A stretch of 64,000 nucleotides of DNA from Proteles cristata cristata. Its lineage: Eukaryota > Chordata > Mammalia > Carnivora > Hyaenidae. Position numbers and translations under genes: made by a program. Under the pieces are notes generated by a model. That model was not told the DNA's origin. It ran no database searches and saw only the letters and a program-made list of their open reading frames with translations. The first letter of the stretch is position 1, and the number at the start of each line of letters is the position of its first letter. Positions 53,041 to 63,399 of the stretch are shown here, piece after piece. The stretch covers positions 208,944 to 272,943 of the forward strand of contig JAESUZ010002610.1 in NCBI GenBank assembly GCA_017311185.1, read 5' to 3'.

Positions 53041-54410
53041 GATGTCATTACTACCTAAGGCACTCTACACATTCAATGCAATCCCAATCAAAATTGCACC
53101 AGCATACTTCTCAAAACTAGAACAAACTATCCAAAAATTTGTAGCCAGGAACCCACAAAGACCAGATAACCCAGAAGTAATCTGAAAAAATGACAGAAAA
53201 CGGGATCACACCATCCAGACTTTGGCATACTACAAGCTCTAATCAATGCGAGAGACAGTATAGTGTTGGCACGAAAATGAACCATAAGCCAAATGAGATA
53301 AAACAAAGAACTCAAATTGGACAAAGTATACATTATCATCTTTGACAAAGCAGGAAAGAATATCCAATGGAAAAAAGACAGCCTTTTTAACAGGTGGTGT
53401 TGGGAGAACTGGACAGCAACATGCAGAAGAATGAAACTAGATCATTTTCTCACACCATGCACAAAAATAAATTCAAAATGGATAAAGGACCTGAACGTGA
53501 GACAGGAAACTATCCACACCCTACAGGAGAAAGCAGGAAACAACCTCCTTGACCTCCACCGCAGCAACTTCTTACTTGACACATCCCCAAAAGCAAGGGA
53601 ATTAAGAGCAAAAATAAACTGTTGGGACCTCGTCAAGATTAAAAGCTTCTGCACAGCCAAGGAAACAACCCAGAAAATTAATAGGCAACCAACGGAATGG
53701 GAAAAGATAGTTGCAAATGACATATCAGATAAAGGGTTGATATCCAGAATCTACAAGGAACTCACCAAACTTCACACCTGAAAAACAAACAACCCAGTGA
53801 AGAAATGGGCAGAAGATATGAACAGACACTTCTCCAAGGAGGACATCCAGATGGCCAACAGACACATGAAACGTTGCTCAGCATCCCTCCTCATCAGGGA
53901 AATACAAATCAAAACCACACTGAGATACCACCTCACGCCAGTCAGAGTGGCTAAAATGAGCCAATCAGAGAACTCTAGATGCTGGCGAGGATATGGAGAA
54001 ACGGGCACCCTCCTACACTGTTGGTGGGAATGTAAACTGGTACAGCCCCTCTGGAAAACAGTGTGGAGGTTCCTCAGGAAACTAACAATAGAACTCCCCT
54101 ATGACCCAGCACTAGCACTGCTAGGAATTTACCCAAGGGATACAGAAATGTTGATGCATAGGAGCACATGTACCCCAATGTTCATAGCAGCACTCTCCAC
54201 AATAGCTAAAACATGGAAAGAGCCTAAGTGTCCATCAACAGATGATGGATCAAGAAGATGTGGTTTATCTATACCATGGAATACTACATGGCAATGAGAA
54301 ACAATGAAATCTGGCCATGTGTAGCCACGTGGATGGACCTTGAGGGTGTTATGCTGAGCGAAATAAGTCAGGCAGAGAAGGACAATATCATATGTGTGCA
54401 CGTATAGGAG
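53041..54410 (+). pseudogene. L1 ORF2 C-terminal part
   Basis: Open pieces at 53317-53781 ([20 protein letters not shown]...) and 53797-54297 ([20 protein letters not shown]... and [17 protein letters not shown]). A stop-containing gap occurs at about 53782-53796. The last stretch to about 54410 matches MDLEGVMLSEISQAEKD-like text in the 11-kb copy, then passes into the 3' UTR. Confidence 0.92.
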
Positions 54411-54692
54411 GATTAGGAGGAACTTAACAGAGGACCAAGGGGGAGAAGGAGAACGGAAATGGTGGGGGAAAGGGAGAGAGGCAAACCATGAGAGACTCTT
54501 GAATGCTGACAAAAACTGAGGACTGATGGATGTGGGGAGGAGGAGGGGTGGGCATGGAGGAGGACACTTATTACAGGATAAACTTTAGGTGTTAGCAAGC
54601 GGAAACTAATTTGACAATAAACTATTTAGTAAAAAAAATAAAATAAAAAATAGCAGGAGAAAAGAACCAAACAAGAAACAAAAAAAAAAAAA
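54411..54692 (+). repeat. L1 3' UTR and poly(A)
   Basis: G/A-rich 3' UTR (GAAGGAGAACGGAAATGG), ATTTGACAATAAACTATTTA polyadenylation region (54609-54628), then A-rich tail with poly(A) to 54692. Same layout as the antisense copy at 10830. Confidence 0.9.
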
Positions 54693-54708
54693 AAAAGAAA
54701 GGAGCAGA
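54693..54708 (+). repeat. L1 target-site duplication, right copy
   Basis: AAAAGAAAGGAGCAGA, identical to 47691-47706. Confidence 0.9.
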
Positions 54709-54931
54709 CACATTTCAAATGCTTTTATGTGCTTTAGGTAATTAAAGACATATAGCAGGGATAGATAGTTCTGACTGGTAAGGCATTTTGAAGTGGCCCT
54801 CGTTTCTTAGACACCACAAGACTTTTGGGCATTGTCCGTAGGCAGGAAAGAAAGCACTGAAACCGGTTTGCAGCGTCAGAGAAAGGAGGGATTGGGAGAG
54901 ATTATGCCGTATTGAAAAAATATAAGTTTCT

Positions 54932-55492
54932 GGTCCTGCCCCTCTGGAAAACAAGTGTGGAGGTTCCTCAAAAAATTAACACTAGAACTCCCCTGTAACC
55001 CAGCAGTAGCACTGCTAGGAATTTACCCAAGGGATACAAGAGTGCTGATGCATAGGGGCACATGTACCCCAATGTTCATAGCAGCACTCTCCACAATAGC
55101 TAAAACATGGAAAGAGCCTAGTGTCCATCAAAAGACGAATGGATCAAGAAGATGGTTATCTCCTGTTAGTCACCTGTGGCAATGAGAAACAATGAAATCT
55201 GGCCATGTGCATGGCGTGGATGGAGACTTAGGGTGTTGTTATTGCTGAGCGACATAATCAGGCGAGAAGGACAGATACCATGTGTTTTCCACATATAGGA
55301 GGATTAGGAGGAACTTAACTAGCGGAGGATCATGGGGAAAAGGGGAAAAATAGTCAGAGAGAGGAGGCAAACTATAAGAGACTCACTTAGATCTTGAGAA
55401 CAAACTGAGGACTGATGGGTATGGGGTAGGGAAGGGGGTGATGGCAGCAGGAGAGGAGGGTACTTGTTGGGGATGAGCACTCAGGTGTTATA

Positions 55493-55537
<45 letters not shown>

Positions 55538-55573
55538 GTTATAAACCAATTGGACAATAAACTATTAAAAAAG
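54932..55573 (+). mobile_element. 5'-truncated L1 with 14-bp TSD
   Basis: Sense copy of the last 640 bp of L1. The ORF2 C-terminus (open 54955-55185, [20 protein letters not shown]...) is followed by 3' UTR with an expanded TA repeat and ATAAACTATTAAAAAAG end. Exact duplications AAATATAAGTTTCT at 54918-54931 and 55574-55587. It begins 224 bp after the 3' TSD of the long L1. Confidence 0.95.
55488..55539 (+). repeat. (TA)n tract in the L1 3' UTR
   Basis: About 25 TA units with two interruptions. Probably highly variable between individuals. Confidence 0.93.
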
Positions 55574-55589
55574 AAATATAAGTTTCTCC

Positions 55590-56149
55590 TAAAGTGGATT
55601 AATACTATGCAGTCTCTAGTAATTATTGTTTGCTCACTGGAAGAGCGTATGTGTGTGTGCTCACATGCATGCAAATGCATTTTTCTTACTGCACGAAACC
55701 AGGTTTTGCATTTTATTTAACTTCTGACCTGTTTATGCCTTGTCTCTGCAGTTAGACTGTAGGAACCCTGAAAGCAGGAATAAAGTTAAATCTCTGCACC
55801 TCTGTGGTCAATAGACAGAAACAAATAACATCTGGCAAAGTACATCTAATTCCCCAAACACAAGCCTCATTTTGCCTGCTCTGTTCTGATTAGAGTTAAT
55901 AGTTCGACTGATGAGAGCAAAAGGTGTCTTTGCCAGGAAAGCTGAACTTAGAAAGGAGAATGGTGGTGACTTTTCCCATGAAGCACTGATTTGCTGCAGT
56001 CCAGGGGACCCAGGAGGCAAAGGAAAAAGTAGCTCTTAACTTTACTCACAGTCACTAGGGCCTTGGTGTCGAGAAACAGGGCAACTCAGAGTTGATAGTT
56101 CTTTTTTTTATAAATTTTCTGATTAAAATGGGATGAAAGAGGCTAATTT
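55590..56149. other. Unassigned, no recognised feature
   Basis: No element recognised. A minus-strand 70-codon frame at 55808-56020 lacks domain content. Confidence 0.4.
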
Positions 56150-56335
56150 TTTTTAGTTTTTAATTTTTTAATTTTTTATTGGTGAGGGAGGGGTGAGGGG
56201 CAGAGGGAGACAGTGAATCTCAAGTAGCAGCATGGAGCCTGATGAGAGACTTGATTCCACACTTCTGGGATCAATCATGTCCTGAGCTAAAATTAAGAGT
56301 CAGATGCTCAACCAACTGAGCAACCCAGATGCCTC
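56150..56335 (-). mobile_element. Carnivore SINE, minus strand, old
   Basis: T-rich start, GAGGGGCAGAGGGAGACAGT, and head complement CAACTGAGCAACCCAGATGC. Possible diverged duplication GAAAGAGGCTAATTTT / GAAAGAAGGTAAGTTTT. Confidence 0.85.
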
Positions 56336-56479
56336 GAAAGAAGGTAAGTTTTATCAGTCTTCTTTCCTTTCTGTTCTCTGTGCCTAACAACACACAATTT
56401 CCCACAGGCTGGGATTGTCAGCGAATATAATAGGTACATTTTGGGAGTAGTAAGAGGAAGCATTACTCCTGCAGTGAAA

Positions 56480-56590
56480 ACTGCATTAGACAAGGGTCTG
56501 GAGACCTGGATTAGGATCCTGGCCTCACTTACCAACTGTATGACCCTGAGGAAGTCAACACATTATCCCCAGAGAATCCCCGAATGTGGA
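56480..56590 (+). repeat. MIR SINE fragment
   Basis: GGAGACCTGGATTAGGATCC, TCACTTACCAACTGTATGAC and CCTGAGGAAGTC match the MIR core order. Confidence 0.7.
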
Positions 56591-56604
56591 ATCCTAGACC
56601 ACAG

Positions 56605-56985
56605 GTTGGCAAAGTACAGTCCACAGGCCAAATTCAGTGTACCCCTGTTTTTATAAATAAACTTTACTGAAACATAGCCACCCATTCTTTTACATATCAT
56701 TTCATGCTACAAGGGCAGAGTTGAATAATTGCTACAGAGACTCTGTGGCCTGAAATGTAAGAAAAATTTAATATTTAATATTTATGGGCTCCTGGGTGAT
56801 TCAGTGGGTTAAGCATCTGATTCTTGATCTCAGCTCTTGATCTTGGGGTCTTGAGTTCAAGCCCTGCATTACACTTTGCTTTGGGCATGAAGCCTACTTT
56901 TAAAAAAAAGCGACAACCTGAAAACAACAAAAAAAGACATATTTACTATTTGGCCTTTTTTTATATGCATATTGAAGAAAAATAA
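56605..56985. mobile_element. hAT-type (MER) element split by a SINE
   Basis: GTTGGCAAAGTACAGTCCAC (56605), TTTATAAATAAACTTTACTG (56650), AGAGTTGAATAATTGCTACA and ATTTACTATTTGGCC (56941) are pieces of a common old DNA transposon. A short SINE separates the last pieces. Confidence 0.6.
56784..56938 (+). mobile_element. Short-type SINE inside the hAT-type element
   Basis: GGGCTCCTGGGTGATTCAGT head, GAGTTCAAGCCCTGCATTAC and CATGAAGCCTACTTTTAAAA tail. It lacks the CT block. TSD ATATTTAATATTT (56771-56783) and ATATTTACTATTT (56939-56951), one mismatch. Confidence 0.88.
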
Positions 56986-56989
56986 AGGT

Positions 56990-57499
56990 TACCCTGTTCT
57001 AGACTCAAGCACTAATTCCTGTTAGCCTTGGATTCCAATCCCCACATACAATTTTCTTATCAGCTACAGAGGATAACTAATGATGAAATGCCTCTGAAAC
57101 AGATTCTCACATTAAGAGCACCATTTCACCACGGAGAGCTAAAGAGCTTCCTTCTGCAGAAACCCTGTGCTCTGCCGCCTCACAAAGCAGGCAGTGGGCA
57201 CCTGCCTGCAATGCTGAAAGATTCTCGTTTATTCCTGATGCTTCTGCAGAATGGAGGAGGGAGCTCAGCCAGCACTGAGCTCGTCTTTGCTGCTGCCTTG
57301 AGTTTCTTCCTGTCCAATTTTTCTGGATTTGAAGAAATCTACCAAGGTGATAATGCGGCTGCAGGACAGAGACTCTGCAAGTCTCCTTCTTGCATGTGTG
57401 GAAAAAAGATGCTTTGTCTTTGGGACCTAAACCGTTAGGAAAGATTTCTTCACTCGCTCATATGTGTTATTAAGAGGGGGAAAGAGGCCGTGGGACATT
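56990..57499. other. Unassigned; long plus-strand frame 57028-57438
   Basis: No repeat recognised. The 136-codon frame has no domain, and I would not call it a gene without transcripts or conservation. Confidence 0.35.
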
Positions 57500-57610
57500 T
57501 CCACATTCAATACCCTCGTTCTATAGATGAGGGACCAGGAAGCTGAGTGACTGGCTCAGGGTCACACATTTGGTTAAGGGCAGAGCCAGATTAGAGACCA
57601 GGGACCGTGG
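57500..57610 (-). repeat. MIR SINE fragment, antisense
   Basis: CGTTCTATAGATGAGGGACC then AGCTGAGTGACTGGCTCAGG and GGGCAGAGCCAGATTAG match the reverse complement of the MIR core. Confidence 0.8.
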
Positions 57611-57832
57611 TGGCTGCTGGTTGTCGGTCATAACAAGACAGATATGCGCTCCGACACCATGGGCCTTTCAGTTTCAGATCAGCCAGATCTTTGGTGAATA
57701 ACACAGATATGATATTAATAGTGTTAAAAATTGGGATAAATGCTATGAGGAGAGAGAATAAGGCACAGTGACAGGGAATAACAGGAAAAGTCTGCTTGAC
57801 CGCATATCATTGATTTTAGACACTCATTTTTT

Positions 57833-58040
57833 ATTTTTATTAAAATTTTTAAAAATTTCTGACAGAGACAGCATGAGCAGGGGAGGGTCAGAGAGAGAGG
57901 GAGACACAGAACCTGAAACAGCCTCCAGGCTCTGAGCTAGCTGTCCACACAGAGTCCAACGTGGGGCTTGAACCCACTAACTGTGAGATCGTGACCTGAG
58001 CTGGTCGGACGCTTAACCGACTGAGCCACCCAGACGCCCC
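57833..58040 (-). mobile_element. Felid SINE, minus strand
   Basis: Longer variant (GAGCTAGCTGTCCACAC). Duplications TAGACACTCATTTTTT (57817-57832) and TAGACATGCATTTTTT (58041-58056) differ at two bases. Confidence 0.95.
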
Positions 58041-58249
58041 TAGACATGCATTTTTTTAAACATTTTAATATTTCTGAAATCAAGATGCGGTTTGTCATAG
58101 ATGAGGCTTTGGGTTTTAACGAGTGGCATTTTTACTTTCTGACTGGTATGTACAATAATGGTATCTCTCACCACTGACGGTATCCTAGGTTCAATGATAC
58201 AGAGTGAATAAGGGAGTCATAGACCTTTCTTCATTTCAGCCAAGTCCTG

Positions 58250-58570
58250 AAGCCTGAGAGTAAGGAAAAAACATTCCAGATAATGGGATTAACATGTGCA
58301 GAATCCCAAAGGCAGAAAGTAGTGTGGAGCCCTTGAGGAACCGAAAGAAGGCCCGTGTGGCAGCAGTGAGAATGCTCCAGGAGTGTGAGCCAGGTCATTC
58401 AGCAATTTGGGGGCTGTGATCAGGTGGGTTTCAACAGGAGAGTAACACACACACACACAATGTTGCATTTCCGACAGCTTTGCCTTTCCAGAAGGGAAAG
58501 GTAAAATCCAGGTTATTTGTTTATGGGGCATGATTAGAATCAGGAAGGCTAGGTAGGGGGCAGTTTTAAC
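58250..58570 (-). repeat. L2 LINE fragment, antisense
   Basis: AACATTCCAGATAATGGGAT then TAACATGTGCAGAATCCC is the complement of the L2 CTTTGCACATGCTGTTCC region, and GTGATCAGGTGGGTTTCAAC follows. The 189-codon minus-strand frame at 58289-58858 overlaps this fossil repeat and is not a gene. Confidence 0.7.
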
Positions 58571-60884
58571 AGCACAGGCAGGAGAAGGCCATGGCCTCCA
58601 GCAGGGTGGGGCAATAGTGATGGAGAAGGGGCTGATTTGCAGGATGCTTGGAAGGTGCCCCAGACAGGACCCCACCCCCCCATCACCTGACCACAGGCTG
58701 GGGGAGATGAGTGCAATGGGGGAGGAAAGAACACGGAGAATACAAGTCTTCCATTGGGCTTGTTCCCATAGTGGGGGGGCCAGGCTTTTCTGCCTTGCTG
58801 CAGTTACCCCCAAGGATACTCTGTACTCTCCTCTGGTCCCTTCCAAGCCCAGCACCATGGAGCCTTCTTAGGGGGAAGAGAGGGGTCCCCAGTGAAGAGG
58901 TGAGATTGCCTCTTCCCGCCTCTCAGCATGCCCTCCTCAGCCCATCTCTCCTTCCACCCATTTCCCAATTAACCGCTAGAAACAAATGCTGTGGGGACAT
59001 AGAGCTGTTCCTGTTGTGGTTCACTTCAGGCTCTTTGCAGTGTTCTTTTTCACTGAAAAAGGGTCTTGCCCAAACTGGTCAGTGGCCAATCCTTAGGGAT
59101 CTCGGAGTTCACTAACAGCCAGGCTGGCTCCATCTTGAAGCCCCACTGGGCAGCTGTCAAGAATGCTAAGGGAACGCTGTGCCTTTGCTCGGGTCCCCAA
59201 GCTCCAGAAGAGTCCATGGCAGGGGCCAGGGTACAGGAAGCTGGGCTCGCTGCTCCTGCTGGGAGAGCCCCTCACCGCTCCCCAGTTCTCCAAACCCACA
59301 CGCATCAGCCACTGTGAAGCCACCCAGAAACCTCAAAGAGCACGCACCAGCCTCCCCCATTCGGAAGTGGCTCCTCTGTCTGCTGCCTCCCTAGGGATTT
59401 CGGGGCTCTGTGGGTGTTGATGAGTTTAAGTTCAGATAATGACAGAGAACTGTGTGAATGTTCCCGGTGACTGGCGTTCTTGATGCTCGCCCACTCCTGC
59501 CTGCCTCCAGCACCTTCCAGCAGCCTCTACCAGGAGGCAGCACCAAAGCCCCGTGGGCCCAGCCGGCCAGCAGGGCACCCACCACCTCCTGCCTGCTCAT
59601 TCCACAGCACCTGGCTTTGCCTCCCCATCATCTGGCGCTTGCGGGACCAGTGCCAGTGACTGGGTGCTGAATCGGGGGTGGAGCCCTGTTTGCTGTCTCT
59701 CAAAATATCTGCTCCTGTGTTTTGAATTCCTCTGGCATTTGTCATCCTCCTCTTGCTCATTTAGCATTTAGCTTATGATGCCCGGAGTCTCAGGTTTACT
59801 TCACGGCACCGTATCGTATCACTCCAGCCAGGTAGGAAGCTCCCGGAGAACCAAGCCTACGTCTCCTGGGTCACTTTTCTCCCACAGAAGGCTGCGCCCA
59901 GTGCTATGAGAAGAGGGATATGAGCAATATGTGAGAAGAACGCATACTGGCTGACCAAAGGCTTGACTGGGTCTCCAGAGGTTTCAAAATTCCTGGAAGA
60001 CAAAGTGTCATCACAATTCCTAACTTGGACTTGTTGTGTCTCAGGTGGACTTGGTCTCAAGAGACACCCAAATTGAAGAGAGAAGAGAGAGACCAAGAGT
60101 AGGTGGGTCCGAGGTCCCAGGCATGGGAGCAGTACAACCTGGAAGACCATGGTGAAGTGGTCTTCCCGGGCGGTATTGACATCCAGGGGCAGAACCTTCT
60201 AGCAAGTGGTGACAAATGACTTTCATCTTGATGGCCAATACTCACCCTTCAGCGCTGCTGCCTGACGTGCTTTGTAGCAAAAGAACCTAAGGCTGCAGCC
60301 ACAGCCAGTGGGAAAGATTGCCAGGCTCACTGGTACTGACAGCACGAGCCCAGGGGAGGGGAGAGAGAGCGTGCATTAGCTATTCTCCTCTGGACAGTGC
60401 TGGGAATTTGGATTTGGGTGAATGGCAGAATTTGTGGTTCCAGGAGCCCCTTCTGTGAGGAGCAGAACCGTGTCCAGAGGTGAAGATGAGGAAGGTCTGG
60501 CCTTCATGCCAGCGTAAACTGGCCTAGTCCAGGCGGCTGGTCACTCAGTGGACAGTTCAGGACAGCTCTCCTGTGGCATACCTGAGGCACATAACAGAAA
60601 ACAGAGACAGAGGTGTGCAAAATCATGGATACAGAGTGAAAGGAGGTAGGCCCGGTGTAAGGCTTGGGCTCTCTTGGTTCACCTCATATACCCCAGATCC
60701 TAACCTCTTGGCAAGCAGACCAATTCTACAACTAGACCCCACTCGTTAGTGGAGCTAAGCATTTTAATACAATGGTAGCCAGTTCAGATTTGCATGTGAA
60801 GCTGGGCCTCAGTGGGGAGCAGTGCTGGCAGGGACAGGAATTAACAAGCATTGAGATCCTGTTTGCATTTTTAACCTAGATAAT
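58571..60884. other. GC-rich, repeat-poor, unassigned
   Basis: About 2.3 kb with many overlapping short frames on both strands (58617-60245) but none with a domain. The composition could be exonic or UTR of an unknown transcript, or merely GC-rich intergenic DNA. Confidence 0.35.
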
Positions 60885-61135
60885 TACAATGGCCTGCCAG
60901 CCCCCAGGTTTATTCCACTCCAGTTCATCATTACTGATGGTGCCAGAATGTTCTGTCTAAAGCACACATCTTTCCCTGGGAGCCTCTTGTTAAGATTCAT
61001 CCATGAGTCTTCACCATCTACAGAATAAAATCCACGTTCCCTAGAGTGGTATGGTGGGACCTCCATTATATACAGCCTCTTCCTCTCCAGCCTGATAAGA
61101 GTGTCCCCGTTTCCCTGGTGGCCATGGGCCATGCT
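60885..61135 (+). repeat. L2 LINE fragment, sense
   Basis: AGAATGTTCTGTCTAAAGCA, AAGATTCATCCATGAGTCTT and CTACAGAATAAAATCCACGT follow the L2 3' region order. Confidence 0.5.
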
Positions 61136-61165
61136 GGATAGTCTTCAGAAACTATGTGATTTATG

Positions 61166-61190
61166 GCGGGGGGGGTTGGGGGGGGCTGGG
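61166..61190 (+). other. G-run cluster, possible quadruplex
   Basis: Runs of about nine, nine and three G separated by TT and CT within 25 bases, able to supply four G-triplets. Confidence 0.6.
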
Positions 61191-61254
61191 TTTGGTTTGT
61201 ACACTATCAGTTTGCCCTCTGGAGGGGCTGGAGACTGAAGTCAGTCATGCAGGT

Positions 61255-61600
61255 GGTCAGCCGTGTCTGTGTGATTAAGCCCTAAGAAAAAACTCTGGAT
61301 ACCAAGGTTCAGGTGAGCTTTCCTGGTTGGCAATGCTCCGTGCATACTATTGCTGAGAGCAATTGTTGCTGTCCGCTGTCCACTGAGGAGTCAGGGGAAA
61401 ACATCTGTACTTGGCGTCTTCTAGACCCTGTTCTGTGTGCCTCTCCCCTTGGCTGAGTTTAATCTGTGTCCTTCCGCTATGATAAATACAACTGTGAGTA
61501 TAATTACTTTGCTGAGTTCTATGAGTCCTAGAAAATTACTGAAATGAAAGGTGGTCTTGGGTCCCCTCAAACCTATGGTTCGAATCAGAATAGCGCGTGC
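61255..61600 (+). repeat. ERVL-like LTR, copy 3
   Basis: TTCAGGTGAGCTTTCCTGGT, CCTCTCCCCTTGGCTGAGTT, CTATGATAAATACAACTGTG and CTGAGTTCTATGAGTCC show the same arrangement as copy 1 (2315-2372): a polyadenylation-type signal followed by a conserved block. No coding sequence. Confidence 0.5.
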
Positions 61601-61639
61601 ATCTGGGGGCACTTGGGTTTGCAATTGTGCGCTCTAATA

Positions 61640-62130
61640 TTAAACACCGCAGCAAGGAATTTCCTTATTCATACCTATTGAGACAGTGGTATGTATCTTT
61701 AGGCTACATTACTGGAAGTTAGTTGCTGAGTCAATGTTTTTGAACACTTTCAATTATGATAGGTAACACTCCACTATCCTATGTCCCCAACTAGTCTACC
61801 CAGTTGACACTCCCTCTGGTAGATTGACAAAGTTTGTTTTCTCACAGTATCAATCTGTTTTCCCCCAATCTAACAGGTTTGTTTGTTTATTTCTGAAGGT
61901 AATCCACAAAACAATGTGTATTGTTTTTATTTGTGTTTTAAAATTGTGGGTGAAGTTGAGTACTTTTTAATATTGTGTTTTGATCATTTGTATTTCTTTG
62001 ATGAATTGTTGATTTGTACTTTTCCTGTTTTTCTCCTGTATTTCCACAATTATCTTGTAAAAGTTCTACGTATATCAGGGATCTTAACCTTTTGTCTTTG
62101 ACTTGAAATGTTTAAAATTAGAAATCGTAC
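61640..62130 (-). repeat. Old L1 fragment, antisense ORF2
   Basis: TGATCATTTGTATTTCTTTG then ATGAATTGTTGATTTG and GGATCTTAACCTTTTGTCTT match the reverse complement of the L1 ORF2 region after the RT domain. The plus-strand frame at 61883-62101 is a shadow. Confidence 0.6.
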
Positions 62131-62643
62131 TTTCCTTTGGAGAAATGCTCCTCCAAATGTCAAAGGAGTGTTTTTGCATGGAGAAAAAAATTACTAACAC
62201 ATTGTCTCAAAGGTAAAACTGTATATCTGTTAAGTCTTGAAGCTCAAACCTCTGTTGCCTAATAGAGCATAACTAGACTGACAAGAAAACTCAACCGTTC
62301 TGCTTGAGTTTAAGGATAAATAATTTCATGCCAAATGGTAATTTAAAAACTGAATTATTACAATAAAAATGAGGTCAAATCACAGTGCTCAATTTAAAAC
62401 TTTACTGTGGCTTCATCTGAATTCATCATGCCAAACTCATGGCAAGTTGTCTTTTATAACGGGGTGCTGTTTGAATAGTGTTATCAGCAAAGAGTTAGAC
62501 AATCCCTTATGTCCCTTGAGGCCAGTACCCTCCTTAGACCTGGGCAGGAGGGGCCCCAGCCCTGGACCTATGCTTCCAAGGGCCCACTGATTATATACAC
62601 AGTCAAAACTGTGTGCCTCAGTCACTCAACTTATAGTCATTTA
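62131..62643. other. Unassigned, no recognised feature
   Basis: No element recognised. Confidence 0.4.
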
Positions 62644-62825
62644 AAATACATAGCTTTAAGAGTGCCTGGGTGGGCTCAGTCTGTTAAACATCTGACTCTT
62701 GATTTCGGCTCAAGTCATGATTCCAGGGTCATGGGATCAAGCCCTGAGTCGGGCTCCGAGCTGAGCATGGAGTCTCCTTGAGATTCTCTCTCTCTCTCTC
62801 TCTCTGCTCCTCCCCACTATTTGTG

Positions 62826-62828
<3 letters not shown>

Positions 62829-62861
<33 letters not shown>

Positions 62862-62882
62862 CTCTCTCTCTCTCTCTCTCTC
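62829..62882 (+). repeat. (CA)n-(CT)n compound microsatellite in a SINE
   Basis: About 15 CA units followed by about 11 CT units. Confidence 0.95.
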
Positions 62883-62906
62883 TAAAATAAAATAAATACA
62901 ATAAAA

Positions 62907-63121
62907 TTTTTTTAACATTTTATTTATTTTTGAGAGAGAGATAGAAACAGCATAAGCAGAGGAGGGTCAGAGAGAGAGACACACACAGAATCCGAAGACA
63001 GACTCCAGGCTCTGAGCTAGCTGTCAGCACAGAGCCTGACGTGCGGCTCAAACCCACAAACCATGAGATCATGACATGAGGGGAAGTCGGACACTTAACC
63101 GACTGAGCCACCCAGACACCC
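62907..63121 (-). mobile_element. Felid SINE, tail to tail with the host SINE
   Basis: Longer variant (GAGCTAGCTGTCAGCAC) ending CGACTGAGCCACCCAGACAC. It lies inside the tail of the plus-strand SINE and makes an inverted repeat with it. Confidence 0.92.
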
Positions 63122-63189
63122 CTAATTTAATTTTAAAAAGACATAACTTTATACATTGTGGGGGGAAGTTTTTATGCCACATTTACTTA

Positions 63190-63379
63190 AAGTTTATTTA
63201 TTTATTTTGAGAGATAGAGAGAGCATGAGTAGGGGGAGGGCAGAGAGAAAGGGATCGAAAGAGAATCCCAAACAGGCTTCACATTGGCATGCAGGGCTTG
63301 AGCCCACCAACCATGGGACCATGATCTGAGGCGAAATCAAGAGTCAGATGTTTAACCTACTGAGCCATTCAGGTGCCCC
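63190..63379 (-). mobile_element. Carnivore SINE, minus strand
   Basis: AGTTTATTTATTTATTTTGA start, diverged body, head complement CTACTGAGCCATTCAGGTGC. Borders TTAAAGTTTATT / AAAAGTTAAATT suggest a diverged TSD. Confidence 0.88.
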
Positions 63380-63399
63380 TAAAAGTTAAATTCTTACCA

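Larger units (their letters stand above)
47707..54692 (+). mobile_element. Nearly 7-kb L1 LINE with TSD, coding-defective
   Basis: A non-LTR retrotransposon in sense orientation. Order: GC-rich CpG-containing 5' UTR (47707-49667) with a T/C-rich tract at 48739-48880, broken ORF1 (from 49668), broken ORF2 (about 50590-54410), 3' UTR and poly(A). Exact 16-bp duplications flank it, so both ends are intact and it is essentially full length (6,986 bp). Stops and frameshifts in both ORFs make it incapable of autonomous movement. It inserted beside AAAAG, compatible with the L1 endonuclease preference. Confidence 0.95.
62659..63136 (+). mobile_element. Carnivore SINE whose tail was invaded by a second SINE
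   Basis: Head AGTGCCTGGGTGGGCTCAGT. The CT block contains a (CA)n run (62829-62859) and (CT)n. The body ends about 62906; tail-like TAATTTAATTTTAAA resumes at 63123 after the inner SINE. Outer duplication AAATACATAGCTTTA (62644-62658) and AAAGACATAACTTTA (63137-63151), 13 of 15 bases. Confidence 0.85.

Noticed and set aside
47707..54692. Active, coding-competent L1
   Set aside because: ORF1 and ORF2 both have clear frame breaks and stops.
55496..55720. Peptide MYIYIYIYIY... as a real ORF
   Set aside because: It is a translation of the (TA)n tract in an L1 3' UTR.
58289..58858. 189-codon minus-strand open frame as a protein gene
   Set aside because: It overlaps an antisense L2 fossil and has no domain. 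Length alone is not convincing in GC-rich DNA.
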